NCBI RefSeq assembly: GCF_000276665.1
Contig: NW_004955402.1
Location: 6,536,869-6,600,868, forward strand
Source of the DNA: Chinchilla lanigera
Lineage: Eukaryota; Chordata; Mammalia; Rodentia; Chinchillidae
Direction: 5' to 3'
Length of the DNA stretch: 64,000 nucleotides
Made by a program: the position numbers and the translations under genes. Numbering within the stretch: position 1 is the first letter of the stretch; every line of letters begins with the position of its first letter. The notes beneath the pieces are model-generated. The model had not been told where the DNA came from and ran no database searches. It was given only the letters and a program-made list of their open reading frames with translations. Of this stretch, positions 1 to 10,992 are shown in pieces.

Positions 1-264
1 CAGGGGTCTGATAGCCAAATTGCAAACATTATGCATGATGAAGTGACCTTGAATTGGCTCTCTATGTGACAAGATCACTGATAAAAATGTCCACTCCCCA
101 GGGGGGTGACAGAAACTTACAAAGCCCCAGGAAGGGAGAGCCTTGGGAGGACCTGGGACCAGAGACAGACTCTTCGAGTGCTTTGCACCCATACTGTCGT
201 ACCTTCCCTCTGCACACCTCAGAGCTGACAATAGAATGCTACTTGTCATTTGTGATCTAAGGAG

Positions 265-450
265 CACAGGTCAGATGCCAGGCACTGTGGGTACACTTCT
301 TGAGAAGAAGGAACAATCATTGTATCTGTTTTACAGGTGGGCAAATGAAAACTTAGAAGTACTTGAATTGACACATTGGGAGAAATTCTTTAAGAAGTGT
401 CCAAGGATGACTCCAGAACTCCCTCACTGTAACGCCACACTGAGATGAAC
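265..450 (+). repeat. MIR SINE remnant
   Basis: An old tRNA-derived MIR copy. The recognisable parts are a 'gatgccaggcactgtggg' segment near 275-292, a 'ttttacaggtgggcaaatgaaaac' type segment near 329-352 and a diverged tail with many substitutions. This element class predates placental mammals and is no longer mobile. The open frames across it are chance frames in repeat-derived sequence. Confidence 0.6.
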
Positions 451-1344
451 AAGCCTCACGAATCATTGCCTAGTAGCTGGCTCTGGGCCAGGGCAGGAGG
501 GCAGCTGCATTGGCTGGCTATTCTCCCTTCTCTTGGGCCTGTCCCTGCTGCTCCAGTGCCCTGCCCGGTATCCCCAGCCTGCGATTCTCAGAGCAGCTGC
601 CTTCCCTTGCCGCCCCCCCCACCCGCTCCACACGTCCTTTCCTGCTGTCCTAAGGCATCTGAAAAGAGTTTTGCATAATCATGATAGCAAGATCCTCTTG
701 CTCTGCTTTTCTCAAAGGAAATCATGATTCTTCTCCAAAGGAGAAAGTTGTTTTCTAACTTTGCATTTCCAAGACCAGATCTGCCCCAGATCCACAGAAG
801 TGCCTGGCTTCCTGTGTTCACCTTCATTTCAGATCTGTCAGGATTCTGGGCTCACATTCTAGCACCTGCTGGAGCAGTCAGCTGCGAGAGCTGCCTGTGT
901 CCTTGAAAAGGTGAGCCGTGAGCAAAGTGAATTATACTGGATTAGAAACGCAGAACACAGGGAAGACAAATCTTGCAAATGTCCTATATTCCAGTGATCT
1001 CTTCAAATACTGGGAAAGAGGCTATCTTCTCCCTAAAACAAAGAAATGAAATACATTTCGTTGTTACAGAAGGACACTTTGTACAAAGAATTAGGACTGT
1101 ACAATGCTAAGTCAAAGTCTGTGAGGTTGAAGGGGGTTCACTTTTGAATAGTGGGTAAGTCTGGCACCTGGTGGTTTGGAGATAGACACAGAGGAATGTA
1201 TCGGTTTTCTACATGCTAGCGGATGTCCACACCAGATAAATAGCTATCAGGCAGAGCTTGATTTACCTTCTCTGCAATACATACATCCTTCCATACAGCA
1301 TGTTGTACCCAATAAATATATATAATTTTTAAAAAGTTAATACC
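451..1344. other. Unexplained unique sequence, no feature seen
   Basis: No recognisable repeat, RNA gene or exon was found. Short open frames here start at random methionines, overlap in several frames and lack protein-like composition. A C-rich run lies near 611-621. Nothing is called. Confidence 0.5.
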
Positions 1345-2337
1345 AAACCCAAAAGAAGCCCACTTACTAAATGGACAAATGATTTGAAAAGAGAATTCTC
1401 ACAAGTAGCACAAATGGCCAGTGAGTATATGAAAAAATGCTCAGTATCTCTAGCTGCTTGGGAAATGTCAATTAGAACTGCATTGAGGTTCCATTTTACA
1501 TTTTATCCTAGTTAGAATGGCTGGTGTTAAAAATATGAAAACAATGAATGCTAGTAAGCATGGAGGAAAGCAGAACCCTGCTACACCACGGAAGGAGCAA
1601 TGTAAATGAACAAATACAACCACTGTGGAACTCAGGATGGCGCTACCTCAGGAAATTAAAATTAGGTGTATCAAGTTTGTTAAAAAAGAAAGCGTTACTT
1701 CTTTTTTGTAAGAACCTTTTTGGTTTATGTCTTGAGCATAGCAACTACATAGAAGACAATGGTGCACAGGTTAATCACTGTTGTTATTTTCTTATTATTT
1801 GGTTATAAACATGTTTTATTTTTTCATAAAATAAAAGGATCAAAAAAGTACGCAAAGAAAAACAAGCGGAAACTGTGTATTATAGTGATACACACATACC
1901 TATGTCTGTAGTGATGTAATTCACAATAGCTGGGCTAGGGAAATAGCCCAGATGACCAGCAACAGATGACTAGAAAAGAAAAAAATATGGCTTATCTATA
2001 CAATTATTATTCTGTCATAAAGAACAACAAAATCATGTCCTTTGGAAGAAAATGGATGGAACTGCACACCATCATGTTAAGCAAAGGAAGCCAGCCTCAC
2101 TAAGTTAAATATTGTTTCTTTTCTCTTCCATAAGCAGTCTAAGAGTAAACGTCATAAATAAACAAGAGATGAAAGGAAACTGGAAAGTACATATGGGATG
2201 GGGTTTGGGGAGAGAAGCAAAGGGGTTCATGGAACGTAACTAATGAAAGTATGTTAATGCATGATGTATCCCTATACTGAAACCAATCTCACTTTTCTGT
2301 ATCATTACTATGCATCAATAAAATAGATTAAAGATAC
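1345..2337 (+). mobile_element. LINE-1, 5'-truncated 3' end (ORF2 C-terminal part and 3'UTR)
   Basis: Plus-strand L1 fragment. The segment 1345-1670 resembles the ORF2 region after the reverse transcriptase ('aaatggacaaatgatttgaaaag', 'tagttagaatggctggtgtt'). The segment 1925-2090 matches the end of ORF2 ('cacaatagctgggc', 'aaaatggatggaactg', 'atcatgttaagcaaa'). A 3'UTR follows, with a purine-rich part near 2165-2225, ending in 'caataaaatagattaaaga'. Stops and indels break the frame, so it is inactive. About 200 bp near 1675-1885 does not align by eye with L1 and may be a diverged part or an insertion. Confidence 0.85.
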
Positions 2338-3157
2338 TAAAATAATCTATTTAAAAAGTTTTAAAAGTAACTATATAAGGGAGAAAGTGCCAGGATAGTA
2401 TAGTGTCCAGTCAATGTCTAGCAAAGTTAAATCTTTATTTTATTAAATAATATCCAAGAGTGTACCAATGTATAGCAATGTAACAGTCATGCACAAAATG
2501 ACATAGAATGATGGAGGGAAGAAATAAGGCTATGTGTTTTTTACTGGTAGCAACCCATATCTTAAAGCCAGTGCTACTAGAATTTGCATTTTCATTTGTT
2601 TCAGATTGATGATACATTATTTCCTTTTCCTCTTTCATACATTTGGCAAGCATTTATCTCTTTGCAGGCTCTATGCAATTTCTATATGTTTGCATTTCAT
2701 AGAAAACCATTATTTTTAAGATGTGTTCTAATGTAAGACATTGTATTTTCTGCTGATTTTTGTGTGAGTTTTCTATCAGATTTCATCATCACAATGTACT
2801 GGAAATGAAGGGCTCTCTGTGAACGTTCTGAGAGGTCCCTTTCCTGCGCTGTTATCCAAGTGGTGGCGGCAGCACCTGACACCTCATCACAAGTGCAGTT
2901 TGGGGCCTCAGCCCCAGATCTACTGAATCGACAACTCAGGGACTAAGCCCTAGCCCTTGGTGCTACAAGTCACTGTGTACTAAAATCTTCTGGAAGGGCC
3001 GGACCATTCATACATTACTGAGACCTAGGAATCCTGAATTCCAGAAAGAATTACCCTGTAACACGGCAAGGTTGTATAGTGAAGAAAGATGTGGCCCGAA
3101 CTCTAGTAATTTATTGCTTTGACTTTTAATAGAGCAAAAATGAGTTGTTTAAGTTGA
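2338..3157. other. Unexplained unique sequence
   Basis: AT-rich sequence after the L1 3' end, with no repeat family recognised. Short open frames on both strands have hydrophobic, low-complexity composition typical of AT-rich noncoding DNA. Nothing else was seen. Confidence 0.45.
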
Positions 3158-3394
3158 CCGAGAAAAGAGGTAGAAAGGCCACTGCGTTTTTTCTCTCCTG
3201 TAGCTCTCAGCATCTCCATTAAAGTGGAGAGAAAGGTGGTAGTGAATGATGAAGCCATTAATCCTGAGGTCAAAGGGCAATGCATCTTGCGCTGGACTCG
3301 TCATCCATCATTCCTGAGCCAGGATGAAACTGTGTCATTGCAAAGGATCGCATGGAAGCCACAGGGAACGTATGTGGAGCCCATGAATTGTTGA
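3158..3394 (+). other. Open frame of 78 codons with a possible exon inside (3204-3369)
   Basis: The plus frame is open from after a TGA at 3155-3157 to a TGA at 3392-3394, with no ATG near its start. Inside it is a pyrimidine-rich acceptor ('ttttttctctcctgtag', ending 3203) and a possible donor GTATGT at 3370, bounding 166 bp. The translated stretch has mixed polar and hydrophobic composition (for example KVERKVVVNDEAINPEVKGQ). A 78-codon open frame is not rare by chance in 64 kb and I recognise no family, so this may be noncoding. Confidence 0.15.
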
Positions 3395-4635
3395 TCTTTT
3401 CAACAGTGTGCCCAAAACTTTTCCCAGTTCCTAACAAAATACTTTCCAAATTCTAATGCTGTCGACAATTCAGCTCACATCAGAAATGATGAACATTGTT
3501 TCTGTGGAGCATAACTGGAATTTTCTAGGAGGCCCTGAGTGGAAGGGAGTCACATTAAGACACTGATGATTGCATTATAGGTTTTTTATTTGCATGTTTA
3601 TTCATGTCCAGGAGGAGACAGTTAATCTCTTCTTTGAATTTCCAACCTGATCTTATAAAGACTTTCAGAAAATCTGATTTCAAGACATTTGTTACTGTGT
3701 GATGTTGCATTTTCTAGAAACTTGTTTAAAAATATTGCTTTCTTAGGATCCTACCTCATTTTCTTTTCAGGCATAAGTTTTTTCGAAGATAATATTTTTA
3801 TCTTGATTATATGTCCTCAAGTAGTATATTTGGTAAACAAAGTTAAGGCATTATGGCATTCGTTCACACCGATAAACATACCAGGTAGGCTTTCATGCGT
3901 AAGTACAGGTATGATACATTCTCAGGGCTATAAGGAAAACCTCATGTAAAAATATACATGTTTTTCATGAAGAAATGTGTGTGTGTATTATGGACACTAA
4001 GTAAACAGCAATCCTTCACTGCGATTTACTTGCTTATTAAAAACAACAGTTGGAATCTGATAACTGGTTTGCATTTCAGAAAAAAAACTGTTTGGTTGAG
4101 AATTTTTAGCACAGGTAAATTACACAACAAGGAAATGTCTCTTTGGAGGGCAAACTTGACATGCTCAAAGGACTGAGAAAATGAAAGAAGAGATTTAAAT
4201 AAGCAGTGTGGAGCACAAGTATAAAAATATAGAGAGGAAACGATGGGAGGGAGGTGCTAATGGATTCCGTGTGGATTTACAGAACTACAAACAGACTGGA
4301 AAGTATGTTCTTGAAGTGGGACCAGCATGGATGACCTGCACTAAGTAATCATCTCTCTTTAACCTTCTCAATCACTATTACTCAGGGCCTATTCCTGGAA
4401 ATATCCATGGGCATGCAGATAACTAAGGAGGCTTGTATAGTTTCTTTGGAAACTGAACATAGTTTGCTTCCCATCTGATTTGGGGAAGTATGTGTCTCTA
4501 TAATTGTGTTACTAGCTACCAGGGCAACTCAGCCTGATTATTACTTAAATCTGGGCTAATTCGTTTTTAATATGCCACTGTCTTTTTAAAGCAGTAAGCT
4601 AGTTTTTGCATTATTTCCATAGAAAGAAAAGAAGA
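3395..4635. other. Unexplained AT-rich unique sequence
   Basis: No repeat family, RNA gene or exon was recognised. Two open frames of 72-86 codons (3689-3949 and 3958-4176) have low-complexity, AT-driven composition and no family resemblance, so they are not called as genes. Confidence 0.45.
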
Positions 4636-4755
4636 CAGGTATGGTGGTGTATGCCTGTAATCCAGTGCTCTGGGGGGCTGAGGTAGGAGGATCACAAGTT
4701 GCAGCCCAGCCTGGGCAATTTACTGACACAGAGTGACCCTATCTCAAAATCAAAA
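4636..4755 (+). repeat. B1-like SINE (7SL-derived)
   Basis: The body reads 'caggtatggtggtgtatgcc' then 'tgtaatcc...ctgaggtaggaggatcac...ccagcctgggcaa...accctatctcaaaatc'. This matches the B1/Alu layout in plus orientation, including the polymerase III promoter region near 'tgtaatcc'. It is diverged, with several indels, so it is an old copy. The tail is A-rich. It lies alone, with no attached ID unit. Confidence 0.8.
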
Positions 4756-5689
4756 TGGGTATATTTCATATTTGATGACACCGAAAATCTGAGGATTTAA
4801 AAAATGCAAGAGGCAGATATGCTCCTTACTCTGAGTCAGTTGTTACCCAACATATACATGAATCAAACATCACATCATCCCACATAAATAATGTGCTAAT
4901 ATCATAGACCAATCCACAAACAAGCCAACGAAAGCAAAGTACAAACAGGATGGGTTTCTCAGTTCATGTTTTGGTGACTTCTTCCAGGCAGCAATCTGGT
5001 GCATAATATAGACAGTGATGTCAACACCACCCTCTGAAAATGAGGTATACAACCTTCTGCGGGGCCTGGAGTCCTGCTTTGCTGTCTATCTGTTCAGTGA
5101 TCAAGTCCACCACAGACCGTCTGAGCTACATGTTCATGAAAAATGTAGAAGTTTATCAGTAATGTTCATTCTCTTTTCTACTCCTTAAGAAATCATAATT
5201 CAGTAATTTGGGGTAAGGGTAGCATCTCACAAATCTGTTCTGTGGAAAAGTCACACCAAGTCATTTGCTTGTGGAGGATCCATCAATGACTCTTGGACAC
5301 GTCCTTGCCTAAAAGGTCCCATTTCGAACAACCAGAAGGTATCGAGCAGCTCCTGTTGCCAGATCATTGGCTTTTAGTAGTCTGAAGGAGCAGTTTTTAT
5401 ATGTTTTGATTAGAATTTATACTGTCACTATAAATATATAATCATTATTATTTTGTATCAACATGTTCTCTTTTACAGAATGCACCTTTGCAATAAGTAG
5501 TTACTGAGTCCATTTCTTAGAGGAAGGATACCAAAAAGTGGAGGATACAAATGGTATTATTTCTAAAAACTTCTACGTATTTACATATTTTTTAAAAATG
5601 CCAATAGTGAAGTCTTTCCTGCTTCTATTTCATGAAGGCAATTCATTGAAACAGTGTCAGAAAATTCTCTAATTGACTTTAAGTTTTTT
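4756..5689. other. Unexplained unique sequence
   Basis: No recognisable repeat or gene between the B1 and the minus-strand L1. A minus-strand open frame of 60 codons (4870-5052) has no family resemblance. Confidence 0.45.
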
Positions 5690-7228
5690 TGGGGGGTGGA
5701 GGATTTTTTAATTAATTTCATTCATACATTAGCTATACATAATGATCACGTTCTTCACAGGGAATTTGTACCTGTACATGATATAACTTAATTCTTCTTT
5801 TTTCCCTTTCTTTTGCCCTCCCTTCAGCCTCCTTTTCCCTCATTTGCAAAGCTTTGTTTCCATTTTTTCTTTCTTTTCTTTTTCTTTTCCTTTACTTCCT
5901 TTCCTCTTTCCCCTTCCTAGTGAACATTTTTTTCCTATTTCATAATATCTGTTATATATTTTGGTCCTTATTTATGTTTTCACCTTCTCACACCAGAAAA
6001 ACCATGTGATATTTGAACATGTGTGTCCCATTTATTCTACTTAAAAATATGATCTCAAGGTGTGTTCATTTACCTAGAAATGTACCAAATTTATCCTTCT
6101 TTATGGTAGAGTAGTACTCCATTGTATTTTTTTAAAAAAACCACACATCTTCTTTATCCATTTATCAGTTGATGGGCATTTGAGCTGTTTCCAGATTTAG
6201 GTATTACAAACTGTGGTGCTATAAATGTGAGTGTTCATATATCTCTGTGGTATGATGCCTTTAATTCTCTTGGGAAGATACCTAGAAAGGGAATACCTTG
6301 GTCAAATGGAACCATTATTTTTAGTTTTTTGAGGAATCCCCATACTGATTTCTAAAGTGGTTACACCAGTCTACACTCCCAACAACAGTGGAGAAGGATT
6401 CCTTTTTCCCCGTAGCCCTAGCAGCATTTGTTACTGGTGGATTTCTTGATAATAGCCATTCTTTCTGGGGTGAAATGGAATCTCAGCATTGTCCTAATTT
6501 GCATCTCCTGAGTGACCAGTGATGTTGAACATTTTTCCCATATATTTATTTGCTATTTGTACTTCTTCATCTGAGAAGTATCTCTTCACTTCAGATGCCC
6601 ATTTTTGGATTGGGTCTTTAAATTTGGGTGGTATGCTTTTTTTTTTTTTTGAGTACTTTGTATATTCTAGATATTATTCCTTTTTCTGAGGACCAGCTGG
6701 CAAAATGTTTTCCCATTCTGTGGGTTGTCTCTTCACTCTGTTGATGATTTCTTTGCTGTGCAGAAGCTTTCTAATAAGATTGGAGCCCATTATCAATTCT
6801 TTGTAATATTTCCTGTACTATCAGGGTTTTTTCCATAAAGTCTTTGCTTATATCTATGTTTTCAAGAGTTGTAACTATTTTGTCTTCCAGAAGATTTAGT
6901 GTTTCTGGTTTAATATTTAGATCTTTGATGTATTTCAATTTTAGTTTAGTTCATCATGAGAGATGCAGATCTAGTTTTAATCTTTGGCATGCCAATACCA
7001 TTTATTAAAGAGGCTGTCTTTCTTCCAGTGATATTTGTCTCTTTGTCAAAATTAAGGTGGCTGAATGTGTTTGGAGTTGTTTGTACATCTTCTAATCTGA
7101 TCCATTGATCCTCGAGTCTCTTTTTCCAGTACCATGCTGTTTTCATCATGATAGCTTTGTAGTATAATTTCAATTCAAGGGTGTGATACCCCCTGCCTTG
7201 CCTTTGTTTCCAAGGTAGGATCTTGGAA
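5690..7228 (-). mobile_element. LINE-1 3' half (late ORF2 plus 3'UTR), minus strand
   Basis: On the minus strand this reads from late ORF2 (7228) to the 3' end (5690). The minus frame 6946-7173 carries the L1 segment YYKAIMMKTAWYWKKR and then a DQWIR-like segment, seen near the C-terminal third of ORF2 proteins. Further left, 'tagtactccattgtat' near 6113 and 'aacaacagtggagaaggattcc' near 6379 are the usual antisense ORF2-end sequences. The pyrimidine-rich block 5800-5930 is the antisense of the L1 3'UTR polypurine tract. Stops and frameshifts make it a pseudogene. Its right edge directly abuts an L1 piece in the opposite orientation. Confidence 0.9.
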
Positions 7229-7773
7229 CAGACTCAAAGTCAAGAGCCAGCTATAGTCATCTCGGAGGAATAATCATTTCCTAGGGAGGCCTCAATATTA
7301 GTGAAGAAGATACCTATCATAAGCAGCTTACAGTTATCAACACAGAAAACAAATTAAAAAAAAAAAAAAGAAATGACAAAATGTAGAATCAAAATGCAAC
7401 CCCAGACCTCCATCCCACCTAGGACAGGTCCAAGCAGCAATGAGGTGGAGGAAATCAGAAGCCACCCGCCTGAATTTGCTGAAATGGTAGCAGCAGAAGT
7501 AACAGAATAGGTGAGTGAGGCTACAGAGAAAATCAGATCAGAAATAATCTGTCAGGTAAAAAAAGAGATGGCAATCGTAATGAAGGACTTGCTCAGTTAC
7601 TCCAGAATGGACACAGATTAAAAAAATAGAGGAACTTAGGAAAATGATGGAAACCATGAATACCCAATATATGAAAGAAATAGAATCCATGAAACAGATA
7701 GGTTAAAAATGGTATTGAAAGTATATGCAACAGAATGAACCAAAGTGAGGCCAGAATATCAGATCTAGAAGAC

Positions 7774-7898
7774 AAGATTGCACTGAACAGGGGGCTGGGG
7801 ATTTAGCTCAGTGGCAAAGCACCTGCCTGGCAAGTGCAAGGTTGTGAGTTCGGTTCCCGGTACCAGAGAAAAACCAAAAAAAAAGATTGCACTGAACA
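7774..7898 (+). mobile_element. ID-type SINE with 16-bp target-site duplication
   Basis: The body is 7790-7882, starting 'ggggctggggatttagctca'. It has an A box (tagctcagtggc, 7804-7815), a B box near 7846-7857 and a tail 'gagaaaaaccaaaaaaa'. The flanking direct repeats aagattgcactgaaca are identical at 7774-7789 and 7883-7898. The sequence is tRNA-derived and transcribed by polymerase III from its internal promoter, and it was inserted by LINE-1 machinery into the ORF1 part of an older L1. The intact repeats point to a fairly recent insertion. Confidence 0.95.
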
Positions 7899-8617
7899 AT
7901 CATGAAAAGAAATTTTTCCTAAAAATAGCAAGGAACCATGAAAAATCAATACAATAGCTGCAAGATAGTGCAAAGAAGAACCTAAGACTGATCAGAGTCA
8001 ATGAAGAAGCAGGAGACAGCACAAATGAAATTTTAAAAATACCTGTTCACAGAAGTAATAGCAGAAAACTTCACAAGCATGGAAAAAGATTTTGACATAC
8101 AAGTAGGTGAGGAATATAGAACTCCAATTAGACATAACCAAAATAAATCTATATCAAGGCAGATAATAGTCAAGATTCCAGAAATTTAACACAAGAACAG
8201 AATATTAAAAGCTATTAGAGAGAAGAAACAAATCACCTATAAAGGAAAGCCTATCAGAATCACAGCAAACTTCTCAACACAAACCCTTATGTCAAGGAGA
8301 GCTTAGAGTGAGGTATTTCCATCCCTAAAAGAAAACAGCCTCCAACCCAGATTGATGTGCTCCCACAAAACTAACTGCCAAAATCAATGTAGAAATAAGA
8401 TATGTCCATGACAAAGAACAACTGAAGAAATTCATGACCACAAAACCAGCACTACACAATGTTCTAGAAAGAGATAAAGAAGACTATAATTCCATGAAGA
8501 CCAATAGAAAGAATCCACCAATCAGGGCAAACAGTTAAACAGAGGGGAAAGACAGGGAACCAACAACAAGAAAATATTATGACAAGAGTAATTCAGTATA
8601 TATCAGTTATAACTATC

Positions 8618-8738
8618 AATGTAAATGGTCTCAGGGGCTGGGGACTTAGCACAGTGGCACGGTGCCTGCCTGGCAAGCATGAGGTCATGAGTTCAATTCC
8701 TGGGACTGGGGGAAAAAAAAGGAATGTAAATGGTCTCA
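8618..8738 (+). mobile_element. ID-type SINE inside L1 ORF2, 16-bp target-site duplication
   Basis: The body is 8634-8722 ('ggggctggggacttagcaca...gagttcaattcctgggactgg' plus an A tail). Identical direct repeats aatgtaaatggtctca lie at 8618-8633 and 8723-8738. The insertion splits the ORF2 endonuclease start between its first VNGL and a second copy made by the duplication. The resulting frame stays open through the SINE (8579-8833), so the 84-codon open frame here is an L1-ID-L1 chimera and not a gene. Confidence 0.95.
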
Positions 8739-9488
8739 ATTTACCAATCAAAAGAAACAGACTGACAGAATGGATCAAGAAACAAGACCCAACAATGTGC
8801 CACATACAAGAAACACACTTAACTGAAAAATAAATTCATAGACTAAAAGTCAAAAATGGAAAACAATACTTTATGTGAAAGGAACCTGGAAAGAAACAGA
8901 GGTAGCTGTTCTATTTGCAGACAAAGTGAACTTCAAGCTAAGACTCATCAAGAGAGACAAAAAGGTCACTACATACTTGTTAAGGAAAACTTACAAGGCA
9001 AAAGATAGCAATCATAAATATACATGCACCAAACACCAGCACACCCAACTATGTAAAACAAATATTAAAGGACATGAAAAATCAAATAAACACTAACACA
9101 ATTGTAATGGGGGACCTCAATACCCTGCTTTCATAAACAGACAGATCAACTAGACAAAAAATATCAGCAAAGAAATATCAGAGTTGAAATAAACTTGTGA
9201 GCAAACAGACTTAGTAGATGTCTACAGAGTATTTCACCACACAACATCAGAATACACATTCTTCTCAGCTACACATGGGCTGTTCTCCAAAATAGACCAC
9301 CTACTAGCTTATAGAACATGCTTAAGTTAAAGCTCATTTTATTCTTTTGTATGATCTAAATATTTTAGATGTTAGTTTTGCTAATCCTACTTCAAAAGGA
9401 CATAAATTTGACCCATTTTTTCAATAAAAAATAGGATAGTATCTCTAGTTAGATTTGGGTCATAATTTATAGAGAATCTTCTAACAAT

Positions 9489-9850
9489 TGTGTATGGTTT
9501 GTGTCCCCCCAAAGCCTCATGCAGTCATGGGGTGGGCTTCTACAGTTTATGATTGATCCATGGTCCAATGCTGGGATTATGGGTGTGAGTGCTACACCCG
9601 CCCTGGGGGGGCTAGTTCGCATACAATGGAAGGGAGGGAAAGAGGTGGCTTGCCACTACTCCTCCCTTTTGCTCTGGTTGCTTTTGCTGCCTTCCACTGC
9701 CATGAACTGTTGCCCTCTGCCATGTGCCACTCTGCCTTGGAGCCAGCTGAATATGGACTGAAACTTCCACAAACTGTGAAAAACCTTTCCTGCCTTAATT
9801 CTGGGTTTCAAGTATTTTGTTGCAGCAGTGAGAGAAAAGTAACTAAGACA
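9489..9850 (+). mobile_element. ERVL-MaLR-like solo LTR
   Basis: It starts 'tgtgtatggtttgtgtcccc' and ends 'aaagtaactaagaca', typical of MST/MLT-type MaLR LTRs. Other matches are 'aaagcctcatgcagtcatg' near the 5' end, a 'ccttggagccagctgaatatg' block near 9738 and 'aacctttcctgccttaattct' near 9781. No internal proviral sequence adjoins it. It is closely related to the copy at 16493-16873, which puts them in one subfamily. A 5-bp duplication is not clear here. Open frames across it are chance. Confidence 0.85.
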
Positions 9851-10262
9851 AATTATTACCCATTTAACTCATGATATTTCAAAGAAGTTGGTTCTTCACA
9901 ATTACAATTGGTGAAATAGACTGAGAGGAAGTCTACCTGATACAAATAGACGTACACAATACCTGAAATAATTTGAATGACATATGGCATCTATAGATTG
10001 TTTTTGTCAGTAAGAGATCCAAAGGAATTTTTCACTTTGCATATATAATAATACTGCTCACAATATTTTATAAGAGCTTTATAATTCATAGTAAATGATT
10101 TGGCACCAGTCATGATCAATGTTAAGTGGTAATTACAAAGTGATTCATGTTAACATAACTTAGTTTAAGTTTAGTAATTCATGCTGTCACTGGAGCCATT
10201 TGTACAGATTGAATTCCAGCCGATTCATAACTCAGGTGACATTTACTTCTTTTTTTCCCTTT
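9851..10262. other. Unexplained AT-rich sequence
   Basis: No feature recognised between the LTR and the B1-dID. The sequence is AT-rich and without open frames of note. Confidence 0.45.
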
Positions 10263-10478
10263 GAAAATGGTGTCTACCTGGGAATGGTGGTGAACACCTC
10301 TAATTCCCACACTGTACAAGACTGAGATAGGAGGTTTGCAACTTTAAGTCCAGCATGGATAAACTAACAACTTAGCAAAATCTTATCTCAAAAATAAAAA
10401 TAAAAATGTAGCTCTGTGCAAAGGTCCTGGGTTGAATCCCAGTACCACAAAAATAAACAGATAAATAGGAAATGGTGT
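10263..10478 (+). mobile_element. Composite B1-dID (MEN-like) SINE
   Basis: A B1 unit ('ctgggaatggtggtgaacac' to 'atcttatctcaaaaataaa', about 10278-10400) is joined to a shortened ID unit ('tgtagctctgtgcaaaggtcctgggttgaatcccagtacc', about 10407-10447), followed by an A-rich tail. The imperfect direct repeats gaaaatggtgt (10263-10273) and ggaaatggtgt (10468-10478) flank it. Composite B1 plus deleted ID elements are known from squirrel-, dormouse-, beaver- and hystricognath-related rodents. This is the strongest clue to the organism. Confidence 0.85.
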
Positions 10479-10941
10479 TTATTAGATTTTTTGCAACATA
10501 GAGAAACTACTCTTTTTTGAAGTCAGAAATTTATTAGAAGGCTATTGAGGTAGCTAAAAAGTCTGAAGGGAAAGCTGCAGAACATTAGTCTCAGAAAGGG
10601 TGGGAACCTGGGCACTCCAAAACTCTCAGTGTTAGGGATGCCTGCCCTTGATGCCTGAAGCAGTCTCACCCTGCTCCCTAGAATCAAGGCATTAACTCTG
10701 TTACTTTTTCTGGCTTTGGTTTTCCCACTAAGTTCGAGTTCCAGGGCCTCATTTAGCCTCCAAGATTTATCATCTCACTAAGACAGTACCTGCTGAAGGA
10801 GAGGAAATTACCCCCAAAGAACTGGGTGTACTGTTGAGAAGGCAAATGAATGTTAGCTGGAAAGCAAAGACAATTGGAGAACAAATGACTGCTGGAATGT
10901 TTTTGAGAAATAGTTATAAGTAACTTCCCTCTTACTCTCCT
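10479..10941. other. Unexplained unique sequence
   Basis: No repeat or exon recognised. The minus-strand open frame ending here runs through the CA microsatellite and is not a gene. Confidence 0.4.
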
Positions 10942-10991
<50 letters not shown>

Positions 10992-10992
10992 T
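10942..10992. repeat. (CA)n microsatellite with (CATA)n edge
   Basis: About four catacata units are followed by about 19 CA units and then 'tacatcatg'. It is a simple dinucleotide repeat, likely length-polymorphic. The minus-strand open frame over it gives a VCVC run, which is an artefact. Confidence 0.95.

Larger units (their letters stand above)
7229..9330 (+). mobile_element. LINE-1 5' segment (5'UTR end, ORF1, start of ORF2), plus strand
   Basis: Plus-strand L1 piece. An ORF1-like coiled-coil region lies near 7440-8050. The ORF1-ORF2 spacer lies near 8220-8500 ('aaaggaaagcctatcagaat'). The ORF2 endonuclease start lies at 8579-8833 and includes VNGLNLPIKRNRLTEWIKKQ and QETHLTEK. The endonuclease domain continues in broken frames to 'ttctcagctacacatgggctg' near 9262, after which L1 similarity stops. 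Two ID SINEs interrupt it (7790-7882 and 8634-8722). Multiple stops make it inactive. Its left edge abuts the minus-strand L1 at about 7228, which suggests a 5' inversion from one insertion event. Confidence 0.9.

Noticed and set aside
7790..7882. tRNA-like sequence with A and B boxes
   Set aside because: It has the ID SINE body, an A-rich tail and target-site repeats, so it is a retroposed SINE and not a functional tRNA gene.
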